The translations under genes were made by a program, and so were the position numbers. The notes beneath the pieces were generated by a model. It did not search any database. It saw nothing but the letters and a program-made list of their open reading frames with translations, and was not told the origin of the DNA. From an uncultured Oscillospiraceae bacterium (GTDB taxonomy: Bacteria; Bacillota; Clostridia; Oscillospirales; Oscillospiraceae): a stretch of 64,000 nucleotides of DNA. How positions within the stretch are numbered: position 1 is the stretch's first letter; each line of letters begins with the position of its first letter. The DNA is taken from NCBI GenBank assembly GCA_947632175.1, contig CANROC010000006.1:112191-176190 (forward strand). Direction: 5' to 3'. Below are positions 26,509 to 34,204 of the stretch, one piece after another.

Positions 26509-26937
26509 ATGGTAGAAAATCTCGTCAACATCGGCTGGGCAATGCTGATTTTCCTGGCCGCGTACCTCTCCAACGTCGCCTTCTCGTTGTGGTACAACAT
26601 CAAGATTCTCCGCGAGCCCTTCGACAAGAGCAAGCTGCTTGCCGGCTGCGGAAAGGCCTTGACCTTTCTCGTCGGCCTGACGCTGCTCTGCTTCTCCATT
26701 ACGGCCTTACCGCTCTTCGCGACGCATGTCGGCTGGGAGATTCCTGCCGAGTACGCCGACCTCTTCGCGGACCTGGTCATCGTCGGCGCGGTACTGCTCG
26801 TGACGTGCAAGTATATCAAAGAGGCCTTCCTGACGTTTACATCTATACTTAATTCCCAAGTACCGGAGCCCTCGGCCGCGCTGCCGGCCATCGGCTTCCA
26901 GACCGATTATAAAGAGGAGGAAACCGAAGATGAGTAA
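26509..26937 (+). CDS. Holin-like membrane protein
   Basis: A 142-residue protein with about three membrane segments: about 7-27, 47-70 and 86-105. The C-terminus is charged and acidic (TDYKEEETEDE). It precedes the amidase gene with an 8-base overlap, which is where phage holins are found; it would make the membrane holes that free the lysin. ATG 26509 has AAAGGAGG upstream. Confidence 0.75.
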   Translation: MVENLVNIGWAMLIFLAAYLSNVAFSLWYNIKILREPFDKSKLLAGCGKALTFLVGLTLLCFSITALPLFATHVGWEIPAEYADLFADLVIVGAVLLVTCKYIKEAFLTFTSILNSQVPEPSAALPAIGFQTDYKEEETEDE

Positions 26938-27946
26938 CAGCCCGCTTGCGACTTATACCCTTATCTCGCCCAACAAGAACAGCCCCCGCAATCACGCAAT
27001 CGACCGTATCTCGATTCACTGCTTCGTCGGGCAGGTCTCCGCCAAGAGAGGCTGCGAGGTCTTTCAGCCAGTCGGCAAGCAGGCCTCCTGCAACTACGTC
27101 GTCGGCTTTGATGGCGGTATCGGGCTCTGCGTAGACGAGAAGGACCGCTCCTGGTGCACCTCGTCCGGCGCGAACGACCATCGGGCCGTCACCATCGAGG
27201 TCGCCAGCGACACGCAGCACCCTTACGCCGTGACCGAAAAAGCCTACGCCGCGCTCCTCGACCTGGTGACGGATATTTGCCGCCGCAACGGAAAGACCAG
27301 ACTCCTCTGGTTTGGCGACAAGGACAAGACTCTCGCCTATACGCCGAAAGCGGGCGAGATGGTGCTGACCGTCCATCGGTGGTTTGCCAACAAGGCGTGT
27401 CCTGGCGAGTATCTGTATTCCAGGCATTCCCAGATTGCTTCTGAGGTCACCAAACGGCTCGGGAGTACAAGTATAAGCCCTGAGCCTGAAAAGCCCGATA
27501 CGGGCGATTCTGGAGCTCCTGGACAAGCCTTCGAGGTTGGCGATATTGTAGACTTCCTCGGAGGCAAGCACTACTCGTCCGCGAACGCCGCCGCGGGTAC
27601 GACCGTCAAGGCGAGCAAGGCCAAGGTCACGCAGGTCTACAGGACCGGCAAGCACCCGTACCACCTCAGGGCTGTCAACGACGCGGGGGCTTACGTCTCC
27701 GGCGTTTACGGCTGGGTCGACGCCGATACCATCGGCTCGGAGTTTAAGCCCTACCTGGTCAAGGTCACGACCGACGAGCTGAATATCCGCAAAGAGCCCG
27801 GCACGGATTCCCCGGTCTGCGGAAGCATTAAGGACCGCGGGGTCTATACCATCGTCGCCGAGGACCTGGGGCCCGGCTCGAAGAAATGGGGCAAGTTGAA
27901 ATCCGGCGCCGGCTGGATAGCTCTTGACCTGACGAAAAAGATTTAA
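26930..27946 (+). CDS. Endolysin, N-acetylmuramoyl-L-alanine amidase
   Basis: A 338-residue lysin. About 10-175 is an amidase_2 domain: ISIHCFVGQ (zinc His), SCNYVVGFDGGI, and the late VHRWFANKACPGEYL with zinc His and Cys region. About 195-265 is a beta-rich linker domain (FEVGDIVDFLGGKHYSS). About 270-338 is an SH3-type wall-binding domain (TDELNIRKEPGTDSP, then WGKLKSGAGWIAL). It cuts the stem peptide from muramic acid. Confidence 0.92.
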   Translation: MSNSPLATYTLISPNKNSPRNHAIDRISIHCFVGQVSAKRGCEVFQPVGKQASCNYVVGFDGGIGLCVDEKDRSWCTSSGANDHRAVTIEVASDTQHPYAVTEKAYAALLDLVTDICRRNGKTRLLWFGDKDKTLAYTPKAGEMVLTVHRWFANKACPGEYLYSRHSQIASEVTKRLGSTSISPEPEKPDTGDSGAPGQAFEVGDIVDFLGGKHYSSANAAAGTTVKASKAKVTQVYRTGKHPYHLRAVNDAGAYVSGVYGWVDADTIGSEFKPYLVKVTTDELNIRKEPGTDSPVCGSIKDRGVYTIVAEDLGPGSKKWGKLKSGAGWIALDLTKKI

Positions 27947-27952
27947 GCTGCT

Positions 27953-27986
27953 GAGGCCGTCCCTCTTCGGAGGGGCGGCCTCTTTT
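27953..27986 (+). terminator. Terminator after the lysis genes
   Basis: A 13-bp near-perfect stem, GAGGCCGTCCCTC with GAGGGGCGGCCTC, around a TTCG loop and followed by TTTT. It marks the end of the long structural/DGR/lysis transcript. Confidence 0.92.
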
Positions 27987-27998
27987 CATTTTTCGTAC

Positions 27999-28114
27999 TT
28001 TTTACTGTTATCAGTAAGAAGCGCACGGAAAAGCCTCGAAAAAATTTCAATTTTCTGTCAGTTTGGGGGGCTCCCGAAATCAGTAAAACACGACATAATA
28101 GATAATGTCAAGAG
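27999..28114 (+). promoter_or_regulatory. Duplicated promoter-like module, copy 1
   Basis: A 30-base box (TTTTTACTGTTATCAGTAAG then AAGCGCACGG) with an imperfect palindrome stands 105 bases before AATGTCAAGAG. Between them lie a GGGGGGCTCCC box and CATAAT. The same three blocks, at matching spacing, recur at 30393-30509. Copy 1 precedes a run of small accessory genes. Confidence 0.65.
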
Positions 28115-28145
28115 CAAATGACACTACTTCAAGGAGGCGATTACA

Positions 28146-28430
28146 ATGAAGATTGAACGCGCGCTGCAAGGTAAAGCCAACGAGGTCCCCTATGTCGCCC
28201 CGTTTGAATTCGAGCTCATCAATACTTACTATGGCGACGGCAAGACTTTTTGCTGCGGCTTACATGACGGACGGTACTGTGCCATCGTTCTCACGGCCAA
28301 CAAGATAAGCCGCGAAAAGTATTCTGCTGTAGTTTGCGGCGAATGGAAGACCATGCGCGGCTTTGAGAATTGGCGCAAGCGCTTCTACACCTGCTCGGGT
28401 GTGACCCACAAAAATATCAACATTGCATAA
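28146..28430 (+). CDS. Hypothetical accessory protein
   Basis: A 94-residue protein I do not recognise. It has paired cysteines (FCCGLHDGRYCAIV, VVCGEW, FYTCSG) and basic residues. AAGGAGG precedes the ATG. It opens the accessory region controlled by promoter-module copy 1. Confidence 0.6.
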   Translation: MKIERALQGKANEVPYVAPFEFELINTYYGDGKTFCCGLHDGRYCAIVLTANKISREKYSAVVCGEWKTMRGFENWRKRFYTCSGVTHKNINIA

Positions 28431-28450
28431 TTAAAAAGGAGACAACTACA

Positions 28451-29026
28451 ATGAAGAGAAACGAGCTTAACAAGATTTTCACCGCTAAGGTCGCCGAGTA
28501 TCTCGCCGCGGGCTACATGGTCAACACGAACACGATGGCGGGCAGCCAAGGCGAAATCGCGAGCGTCGACTTCCGCAAGGGCGACGAGATTATCCGTATC
28601 GTCATGTTGACGGACCACGAGTACAGCGGTCCCTCCCGCGGCGACTATATCCACATCATCGTCGGCCGCAATACCGACCGCGTCCGTCTCGACCGCGAGT
28701 ATGACGAGACCATTTGGAACAGCCATCTCGACGTCATCGAGGACCTCGCCTATCGCAAAGTCAGCGAAACCTGGTACATCTCCCCCGAAGAGGCCGAGGG
28801 CATAAACGAGAAGCGCCTTGCCCGTTTCCGCGCTCAGTACATCGAGGACGCCAAGCTCACCCCGAGCGCCGCCTTTATCCGTGCCCTGAAAAAGCGCAAA
28901 GGCTTCACCAACGCGACGCGCAATAACGTCGGCGTGGCTCGCACGGAGCGGGGCTATCGCGTGTACCTTCTCGCCCGTGACGGACACATCTCTCGCAAGG
29001 AGCTCATCAGATTCCCGAATAAGTAA
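28451..29026 (+). CDS. Hypothetical accessory protein
   Basis: A 191-residue, charged protein of unknown family. The N-terminal half alternates helices and strands (LNKIFTAKVAEYLAAGY, YIHIIVGRN); the C-terminal half is basic (FIRALKKRKGFTNATRN), suggesting nucleic-acid contact. AAAGGAGA precedes the ATG. An earlier in-frame start at 28370 is rejected as it overlaps the upstream gene without a ribosome site. Confidence 0.6.
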   Translation: MKRNELNKIFTAKVAEYLAAGYMVNTNTMAGSQGEIASVDFRKGDEIIRIVMLTDHEYSGPSRGDYIHIIVGRNTDRVRLDREYDETIWNSHLDVIEDLAYRKVSETWYISPEEAEGINEKRLARFRAQYIEDAKLTPSAAFIRALKKRKGFTNATRNNVGVARTERGYRVYLLARDGHISRKELIRFPNK

Positions 29027-29101
29027 ACCGGCCGTCGCTGAAAAGCGGCGTAAAGTTTGGCCGAGACGCTTTAACGCTCTACTGCATTAAAGGAGGCAGC
29101 T

Positions 29102-29287
29102 ATGAAAGAAATCGTAAACATTTTAATGCGGCGGGACGGCGATTCCCGCGAGGAAGCGGTGCGCCGCTACAAGGAGACGCGGGCCATGATTAACGAGGCC
29201 TGCGCCGACGGCCGCGAGTACGAGGTCGAGGATATTCTTCTCGACGAGCTCGGCTTGGAGCTCGATTATATCTGGTGCTTTATCTAA
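29102..29287 (+). CDS. Small acidic hypothetical protein
   Basis: A 61-residue acidic helical protein (NILMRRDGDSREEAVRRYKE then EDILLDELGLELDYI). AAAGGAGG precedes the ATG. It resembles small proteins widely found in clostridial prophages and plasmids; no function can be given. Confidence 0.6.
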   Translation: MKEIVNILMRRDGDSREEAVRRYKETRAMINEACADGREYEVEDILLDELGLELDYIWCFI

Positions 29288-29343
29288 GGCTTTTGCGGAG
29301 CGGTTATGTTCCGAGAAGTAAATACATTTTAGGAGGTTTTATC

Positions 29344-29916
29344 ATGGCAACTATCACAACGAAAACCGTAAGCCCCTTCAGTTGGGACCTTGACCGCTCC
29401 TCGCTCAAGGTCGGCGACGAAATCACGGAGACCCTCAAGGACGGCCGCGAGGTCGTGTTCGTCGTCATGGACAAAGGCGTAGTCGGCCTGAAAGACTGTC
29501 TCGGCGAGCACTACATGAACGCGGCCTGGACCAACAAGGGCGGCTGGCTCGCTTCCGACATGCGGCGCTATCTCGCCGAAGAGGTATTTCCTCTTCTGCC
29601 CGACGAGCTGCAGAAGGTCATCGTCCCGCGCAGATTCGGCGACGAGTATGTCGCGCTTTGGCTCTTCTCTGAGATGGAGGTCTTCGGCGAGCACGAGTGG
29701 ACCGAGAAGGACCCCGACCGCGGCGAGCAGCTTGAATACTTTAAGGACCCAGCGAATCGTATCAAGCGCGACGAGGACGGCGAGCCGACATGGTGGTGGG
29801 AGCGTTCTCCTTATGCGAGCACCTCCAACAGCTTCTGCATTGTGTACGGCGGCGGCAGCGCCGCCGCCAACAGCGCCGCCAATTCGAGGGGCGTTTGCTT
29901 CGGCTTCTTTATCTAA
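29344..29916 (+). CDS. DGR target 2, free-standing DUF6273-like protein
   Basis: A 190-residue protein consisting almost wholly of a DUF6273-like, C-type-lectin-fold domain. VFVVMDKGVVGL, LASDMRRYLAEEV and WLFSEMEVFGEHEW recall the matching parts of the tail fibre (LFSEVEVFGTTTY). The variable region is residues 151-188, starting WWERSPYAST and ending SRGVCFGF. It lacks fibre repeats and any signal peptide, and it is outside the tail operon. AGGAGG precedes ATG 29344. It may be a second displayed binder or act inside the cell. Confidence 0.9.
   Translation: MATITTKTVSPFSWDLDRSSLKVGDEITETLKDGREVVFVVMDKGVVGLKDCLGEHYMNAAWTNKGGWLASDMRRYLAEEVFPLLPDELQKVIVPRRFGDEYVALWLFSEMEVFGEHEWTEKDPDRGEQLEYFKDPANRIKRDEDGEPTWWWERSPYASTSNSFCIVYGGGSAAANSAANSRGVCFGFFI
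29794..29907 (+). repeat. DGR variable region VR2
   Basis: 114 bases that align without gaps to the template at 23982-24095. I count 18 differences, all at template adenines, and none elsewhere. The amino-acid set differs from VR1: many template Asn codons have become Gly, Ala or Ser here, but Tyr, Phe, Val or Asp in VR1. Confidence 0.95.
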
Positions 29917-29931
29917 TCAAAAATCAAACAA

Positions 29932-29956
29932 TCCGCGGGGCCTTGTGCCCCGCGGA
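29932..29956 (+). other. DGR-associated hairpin after VR2
   Basis: A perfect inverted repeat: TCCGCGGGGC, loop CTTGT, GCCCCGCGGA, 25 bases after VR2. There is no T run. Arms differ from those after VR1 but stem length, loop and distance are the same. Confidence 0.8.
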
Positions 29957-29970
29957 GAAAGGAGAAAAGT

Positions 29971-30180
29971 ATGGGACTGAAAGACCTGAGAATAGCGAGG
30001 GGCTATACCCGCACGGAGCTCTCTAAGCTCAGCGGAATCCGTTATCAGAAAATCCGTGACATCGAGGCGGGCATTATCCGTCCCGAGAATATCACCCTCA
30101 AGACCGCAATCAAGCTGGCAAAAGCTCTCGAGTGCGACTCTGAAGAGCTGATGAGACCCGACAAGGAGGCGACCGAATGA
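29971..30180 (+). CDS. XRE-family helix-turn-helix regulator
   Basis: A 69-residue Cro/C1-type DNA-binding protein (LRIARGYTRTELSKLSGI, then GIIRPENITLKTAIKLAKAL). The HTH fills almost the whole protein. It stands immediately after DGR target 2 and may regulate the accessory genes. Its stop overlaps the next ATG. Confidence 0.85.
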   Translation: MGLKDLRIARGYTRTELSKLSGIRYQKIRDIEAGIIRPENITLKTAIKLAKALECDSEELMRPDKEATE

Positions 30181-30392
30181 ATCTCTCGGCAAAATGCAAC
30201 TGCTGCGTCTGCGAGCCCGTTTGTAAGTATAAAGAGACCTACGCTGCGGGTATCGAGGCCATACTTAACGCCGAGATTCCCATTGGCGAATCCGAGAACG
30301 GCTTTACAAGCTGGTGGGTCAAGGATTGCCCTCACATCGAGGTCAGTATCAAATGCCCGCACATGATAACGGCTTCTCAGCAGCAGGCGTAG
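30177..30392 (+). CDS. Cysteine-rich small protein
   Basis: A 71-residue protein with an N-terminal CNCCVCEPVCKY cluster and later Cys residues (DCPHIEV, KCPHMI), likely binding zinc. Translation is coupled to the HTH gene by ATGA. The function is unknown. Confidence 0.6.
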   Translation: MNLSAKCNCCVCEPVCKYKETYAAGIEAILNAEIPIGESENGFTSWWVKDCPHIEVSIKCPHMITASQQQA

Positions 30393-30509
30393 TTTTTACC
30401 GCTATCAGTAAGAAGCGCACGGGAAATTCGCAAAAATGTCGCCAAATCTCGGCGGTTTTGGGCGCTCCCTTTTTCTACCAAACACGGTAAAATAAAAAAT
30501 GTCAAGAGG
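30393..30509 (+). promoter_or_regulatory. Duplicated promoter-like module, copy 2
   Basis: A 30-base box (30393-30422) differs from that at 27999-28028 at two positions; a GGGCGCTCCC box and TAAAAT follow, then AATGTCAAGAG at 30499-30509. The total spacing is 106 against 105 in copy 1. This copy precedes the SprT-like gene, so one regulator probably controls both units. Confidence 0.65.
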
Positions 30510-30547
30510 AAAAAACCTCAAACAAAATTTTTAAGGAGGCACTTACA

Positions 30548-31402
30548 ATGAAAGACATGACCATCATCGAGAACAAGAAAATCGTCAACAAGGAGACCAA
30601 CGAGGTCCGTCAGGTCATCCGTATCGACGAGGAGTATCGCAAGATTTACTCCGTCCCCGTGGACGAGCCCGGCGCTGAGCCGACCGTCATGGCCGCCGCT
30701 ACCTACGACCGCCGCTGGACCCTCTATGAGGAGCCCGCCAAGGTCGAGACCGCCGAGACCACGGAGCCCGCCGCTCCCACTGAGCCTGAAACCGCTGAGG
30801 TCCCGCTCATGAAGATGTCGGACGTCGTGAGCAAGCTCGAAGGCCTGTTTGATATTCTCAACAAGGCCTACTTCGACGGCGCGCTGCCGAAGCCCGTCAT
30901 CACGGTACAGTCCACGCCCAAAGCGTACGGCCACTGCTCCACCAAGAAGATTTGGAAGTCCGACGAAGAGGCCCGCTACGAAATCAACATCGGCGCGGAA
31001 TTCCTCAACCGTCCTTCCGCGAACACCGCCGCGACCATGTGCCACGAGATGGTCCACCTCTATTGCCTTGAGAACGGCATTGCGGACACCTGCCAGAAGG
31101 GCCGCTACCACAACAAGACCTTCAAGGCCGAGGCTGAGGCGAGAGACCTTGAAATCGGCTACGACCGCACCGTGGGATTCTCCCACACGAATCCGACCGA
31201 GGCCTTCAAGAAGACCCTCGCCGACAACGGCTTTGTCCTCGAGGTCCCGTTCGCCCGCATCATGCCTGAGGAAAAGGCCAAGGCCGAGCGCGAGAAGCCT
31301 CACCGCTACGTCTGCCCGATTTGCGGCCAGGAGGTCAAGACGACCGCTGAGCTGAATATCATCTGCGGTATCTGCGAGGTACCTATGGAGCGTATCGACT
31401 GA
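30548..31402 (+). CDS. SprT-like zinc metalloprotease
   Basis: A 284-residue protein. About 1-80 is a variable Glu/Pro-rich N-terminal part. About 95-200 is a SprT-like domain with the HExxH site in MCHEMVHLYC (about 164-173) and a later His in KGRYHNKTF. A C-terminal zinc ribbon has CPIC (about 256) and CGIC (about 274). Such proteins in phages are thought to cleave DNA-bound or host proteins. AAGGAGG precedes the ATG. Confidence 0.88.
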   Translation: MKDMTIIENKKIVNKETNEVRQVIRIDEEYRKIYSVPVDEPGAEPTVMAAATYDRRWTLYEEPAKVETAETTEPAAPTEPETAEVPLMKMSDVVSKLEGLFDILNKAYFDGALPKPVITVQSTPKAYGHCSTKKIWKSDEEARYEINIGAEFLNRPSANTAATMCHEMVHLYCLENGIADTCQKGRYHNKTFKAEAEARDLEIGYDRTVGFSHTNPTEAFKKTLADNGFVLEVPFARIMPEEKAKAEREKPHRYVCPICGQEVKTTAELNIICGICEVPMERID

Positions 31403-31419
31403 CGGACTCACCAGGAGCG

Positions 31420-31484
31420 CCGTATCGCGTTTTAGGACGGTCCGAGTATAAGCATAAGGGCCTGAGCCTTAAAACGCGATACGG
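31420..31484 (+). repeat. 15-bp inverted repeat with 35-base spacer
   Basis: CCGTATCGCGTTTTA (31420-31434) and TAAAACGCGATACGG (31470-31484) are perfect complements; weaker pairing continues outward to CCAGG. No T run follows, so it is not a standard terminator. It sits between the SprT-like and HTH genes and could be a structured leader RNA or a recombination site. Confidence 0.8.
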
Positions 31485-31514
31485 AGCGACCAGGGCTTGC
31501 TTATGGAGGTTTTT

Positions 31515-32084
31515 ATGAAAGAGGAAGAACGTCTTTTTTACGAGGACGTGAAAGAGAAGGCCATCACCGCACGGAGCGCCCATAAGCGGCCCTCGCATAG
31601 CGGGCGCGCCCGTTTCCCCTATAGAACAGCAAAGGAGTTGAGAGCATTGAACGGTCCCACCTATACCGTCAACCTCGGGAAGCCCATCGCATGGGACGAC
31701 TTCAGGGCACTTCCCGAAAACCTGCAGCGCGACTACGTGACCAACCTCATCGACAAGTACGACGCCGGTCCCACGGAGATTGCCCGTATCTTCGGCGTGA
31801 ATATGAAGACCTGCTCCAGCCATCTCCGTCGACTCGGCTTTAAGTTTGCCAAGGGCCACAAGCAGTCGCAGGAGAAACGCGAGGAGCTGAGAGCTGCCTA
31901 CGGAGTCGCCGTCGCGCAAGCGCCGACAAAAAACACAACCTTGGAGAATATCTCGTTTTGCTTCTGCGGTCCCTTCAATGCGGAGAGCTTTATTCAGCAG
32001 CTTACCGCGTTTATTCCCGCGGATGAGCCGTTGCGGGTCTCTGTGGTAGTCGAGGTAGTCCGCCCCGAGCCCTCTGCTACCTGA
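31515..32084 (+). CDS. HTH phage protein of unknown function
   Basis: A 189-residue protein. About 60-105 has a helix-turn-helix-like part: DYVTNLIDKYDAGPTEIARI, then NMKTCSSHLRRLGF, as in clostridial prophage proteins thought to bind DNA. The C-terminal half is beta-rich and ends VVVEVVRPEPSAT; its last codons contain the GGTAGTCGAGGTAGTC motif of block 2. GGAGG precedes ATG 31515. Confidence 0.6.
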   Translation: MKEEERLFYEDVKEKAITARSAHKRPSHSGRARFPYRTAKELRALNGPTYTVNLGKPIAWDDFRALPENLQRDYVTNLIDKYDAGPTEIARIFGVNMKTCSSHLRRLGFKFAKGHKQSQEKREELRAAYGVAVAQAPTKNTTLENISFCFCGPFNAESFIQQLTAFIPADEPLRVSVVVEVVRPEPSAT

Positions 32085-32263
32085 CGGGCTACCTTGAAAA
32101 GCCCTTTGTTTTCAAGGCTTTAGCTCTTTCGGTAGTCGAGGTAGTCCGTAAAAGTTAAAAAGAAAAATCCGTTTTTGATATGTGTAAAGAGCCTTTTGAA
32201 CGTACACACCCCGTATTACACGTATATATAAGAAAATTTCGTTGCATGGACTACTCGACTACC
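32041..32263 (+). repeat. Non-coding block 2 with GGTAG-type motifs
   Basis: A second copy of the block at 165-456. It has GGTAGTCGAGGTAGTCCG at about 32045 and 32131, the inverted form GCTACC(N)GGCTACC near 32077, a CTTGAAAA/TTTTCAAG hairpin (32093-32117) and the 60-base core at 32204-32263. Unlike copy 1 it has no downstream gene; it ends about 110 bases before the tmRNA 3' end. Confidence 0.7.
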
Positions 32264-32269
32264 GCAAAG

Positions 32270-32297
32270 AAAAAGGACAGGCTCAAAGCCTATCCTT
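32270..32297 (-). terminator. Terminator downstream of tmRNA, inside the prophage
   Basis: On the minus strand AAGGATAGGCT, loop TTG, AGCCTGTCCTT is followed by TTTCTTT. The one imperfect pair is a G-T wobble on this strand but a mismatch on the other, which supports minus-strand use. It would end the ssrA transcript about 75 bases after its CCA end. Confidence 0.75.
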
Positions 32298-32371
32298 AAT
32301 CTGGGCCGCCAGTACAAAGCCGTACGGCAAGACGACGAGCGTCGCCGACGGTGTTCGACCAGCGATTTTAA

Positions 32372-32395
32372 TGGTGGAGGCGAGGGGAGTTGAAC
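32372..32395. other. Probable prophage attachment site at the ssrA 3' end
   Basis: The prophage ends where the tRNA-like 3' part of tmRNA begins (TGGTGGAGGCGAGGGGAG on +), a common integration target. The other copy of the core repeat would be left of the window, so the exact core cannot be set here. Confidence 0.5.
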
Positions 32396-32730
32396 CCCTG
32401 TCCGAAAACACATCCGCTCAAACTTCTCCGGGCGCAGACGGTTCTTTTGGCAAAAAAGCCGGTTCCCTCGCCCCGGGGACAGCCGTCAGGCCCCGGGGTC
32501 CGGTAGCTTTATGGTGCATGGCGCGGGCAAAGCTTACCGCGCGCACGTTCTCCACTCATCGACGCCCCATCCCCGGCCGTGGACCTCCGGGGTGGGACGG
32601 TCACCGCTTACGCGGCGGCAAGAACAGCGTTATCGTCGTTCTTTAATTTATAGGTGCCCGTTTTATGGATGTCAGGCGCATCCGCCCGCTATTCAAGTTT
32701 CCGCGTCCCCGTCGAAACCGGTACGCCCCC
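32372..32730 (-). ncRNA. ssrA: Transfer-messenger RNA
   Basis: About 359 bases. The 5' end GGGGGCGTACCGGTTTCGAC and 3' end CGCCTCCACCA pair as a seven-base acceptor stem with one G-T; a GTTCAACTCCCC T-arm is present near the 3' end. The tag frame lies at 32608-32643 and reads K-N-D-D-N-A-V-L-A-A-A before TAA. It rescues stalled ribosomes together with SmpB, encoded 1.5 kb upstream on the same strand. The prophage lies against its 3' end. Confidence 0.95.
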
Positions 32731-32814
32731 TCGTCGTCGCGGAAGTCGCGTTGGTTCGGGGCACGGCAGTCGCCAAGGGCGGCTGCCGCACCCCTCACAC
32801 GCTGACTTCGCTCC

Positions 32815-32896
32815 TCCTCTCCAAATCGGACCCGCTGCGCTGGGCTCCGATTTGGTTGGAAAGAGGGCTTTCACGACGGCAAAGCCGCCGCGAAAG
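32815..32896 (-). terminator. Hairpins between the SDR gene and ssrA
   Basis: Two inverted repeats fill the gap: CTTTCGCGGCGGC/GCCGTCGTGAAAG (32868-32896, minus sense) and CCAAATCGGA/TCCGATTTGG (32821-32855). The first probably terminates the smpB operon. I see no clear ssrA promoter between them and 32730. Confidence 0.5.
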
Positions 32897-32912
32897 ATTT
32901 TGATTTTTGAAA

Positions 32913-33668
32913 TTATGTCTTTGCCAGCTTGACGACCAGGGTGCTGGGGAGGAGCTTGGCAAGGCCCCGGTAGAGCTTGAAGAAAGCACGTGGAGTGAGG
33001 AAAGCCTGGTCTTTTTTGGCGGCCCGGTAGCTGCCGGCGGCGACCTTTTTGGGGTCGCAGTAGGGGAGCGTTTTGAACATCTTGGAGTTGCCCTTGATGC
33101 CGCCGACCTCCAAAAACTCCGTATCCATGGGGCCGGAGCAGATGGCGGTGACGGAGATCCTCCGCTCCCGCAGCTCCTCCCGGAGGCCCAGCGAGAAGCT
33201 GGAGACATACGCCTTGGTGGAGCTGTACACCGTCATCCTGGCGTTGGGGCAGAAGCTGGCGATGGAGCTGACGTTGACGATGTGCCCGCCCTCGCCCATA
33301 TAGGGGAGAGCCGCGCGAGTGACCAGCGTCATGGCTTTCATGTTGAGGTCGCACATCCGGCTAAGAAGCGCGGGGTCCGTCTCCGCCACGTTGGCCAGAT
33401 ACCCGCAGCCAGCGCAGTTGACCAGCACCTGGACATCCGGTTTTTCCTCCTCCAGCTTTCGGGAGAGGAGGGCAATGTCGGCCTCGCTTGTCAAATCCAG
33501 CGGCACGGACACGGCGGGGAGGGAGAGCTCCACGCCCAGCTCGTCGAGAAGCGCCTTCCGGCGCGCCACGAGCCAGACCGCCTCCACCTCCGGAAAATTT
33601 GCCGCCAGCTGGAGGGCGTACTCCCGGCCGAGACCGGAGGACGCGCCGGTGATGATGGCAATTTTCAT
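32913..33668 (-). CDS. Short-chain dehydrogenase/reductase
   Basis: A 251-residue Rossmann-fold oxidoreductase. The cofactor motif is TGASSGLG (8-15), then NCAGCG (about 88), catalytic Ser in NVSSIAS and the YSSTKAY Tyr-Lys pair (about 148-152). After the catalytic core the C-terminus is basic and may contact the membrane. The substrate is unknown. It follows the cyclophilin gene by three bases, in an operon with smpB. Confidence 0.9.
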   Translation of the reverse strand: MKIAIITGASSGLGREYALQLAANFPEVEAVWLVARRKALLDELGVELSLPAVSVPLDLTSEADIALLSRKLEEEKPDVQVLVNCAGCGYLANVAETDPALLSRMCDLNMKAMTLVTRAALPYMGEGGHIVNVSSIASFCPNARMTVYSSTKAYVSSFSLGLREELRERRISVTAICSGPMDTEFLEVGGIKGNSKMFKTLPYCDPKKVAAGSYRAAKKDQAFLTPRAFFKLYRGLAKLLPSTLVVKLAKT

Positions 33669-33671
33669 GGC

Positions 33672-34190
33672 TTACACCTTCTGGGGCTCGCCGTAGTCAA
33701 CGCCGAAAGTCTCCACCGTCACGGACTTCATGACCTGGGGCTTGCGGGGCTTGTCGTTGTAGTCCACGCGGACATTGGCGATTTCGTCCACCACATCCAT
33801 GCCCTCGGTGACCTTGCCGAAGGCGGCGTACTGGCCGTCCAGATGGGGGGAGTCGGCGTGGACGATGAAGAACTGGCTCCCGGCAGAGTCGGGGATGGAG
33901 GTGCGGGCCATGGAGAGGACCCCGCGCTCGTGCTTCAGGGGGTTCGCGACGCCGTTGGCGGCGAACTCGCCCTTGATGCAGTAGCCGGGGCCGCCGGTGC
34001 CGTTACCCTTGGGGCAGCCGCCCTGGATCATAAAGTCCTTGATGACCCGGTGGAAGATGAGGCCGTTATAGAAGCCCTTGTTTGCCAGGGAGATGAAGTT
34101 CGCGACCGAGATGGGCGCGATGTCGGGGAAGAGCTCGGCCTTGATGACCTTGCCGTCCTCCATTTCGATGGTTGCGATGGGATTGGCCAT
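33672..34190 (-). CDS. Cyclophilin-type peptidyl-prolyl isomerase
   Basis: A 172-residue cyclophilin. The family core is clear: [20 protein letters not shown], then [20 protein letters not shown] and [22 protein letters not shown] (shown in part: [19 protein letters not shown]). It speeds proline isomerisation in the cytoplasm, as there is no signal peptide. It lies between smpB and the SDR gene, all on the minus strand. Confidence 0.95.
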   Translation of the reverse strand: MANPIATIEMEDGKVIKAELFPDIAPISVANFISLANKGFYNGLIFHRVIKDFMIQGGCPKGNGTGGPGYCIKGEFAANGVANPLKHERGVLSMARTSIPDSAGSQFFIVHADSPHLDGQYAAFGKVTEGMDVVDEIANVRVDYNDKPRKPQVMKSVTVETFGVDYGEPQKV

Positions 34191-34204
34191 GGTAGTTTCT
34201 CCTT

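Noticed and set aside
29932..29956. Ordinary terminator after DGR target 2
   Set aside because: There is no T run, and the hairpin mirrors that after VR1 in loop and distance, so a DGR role is more likely.
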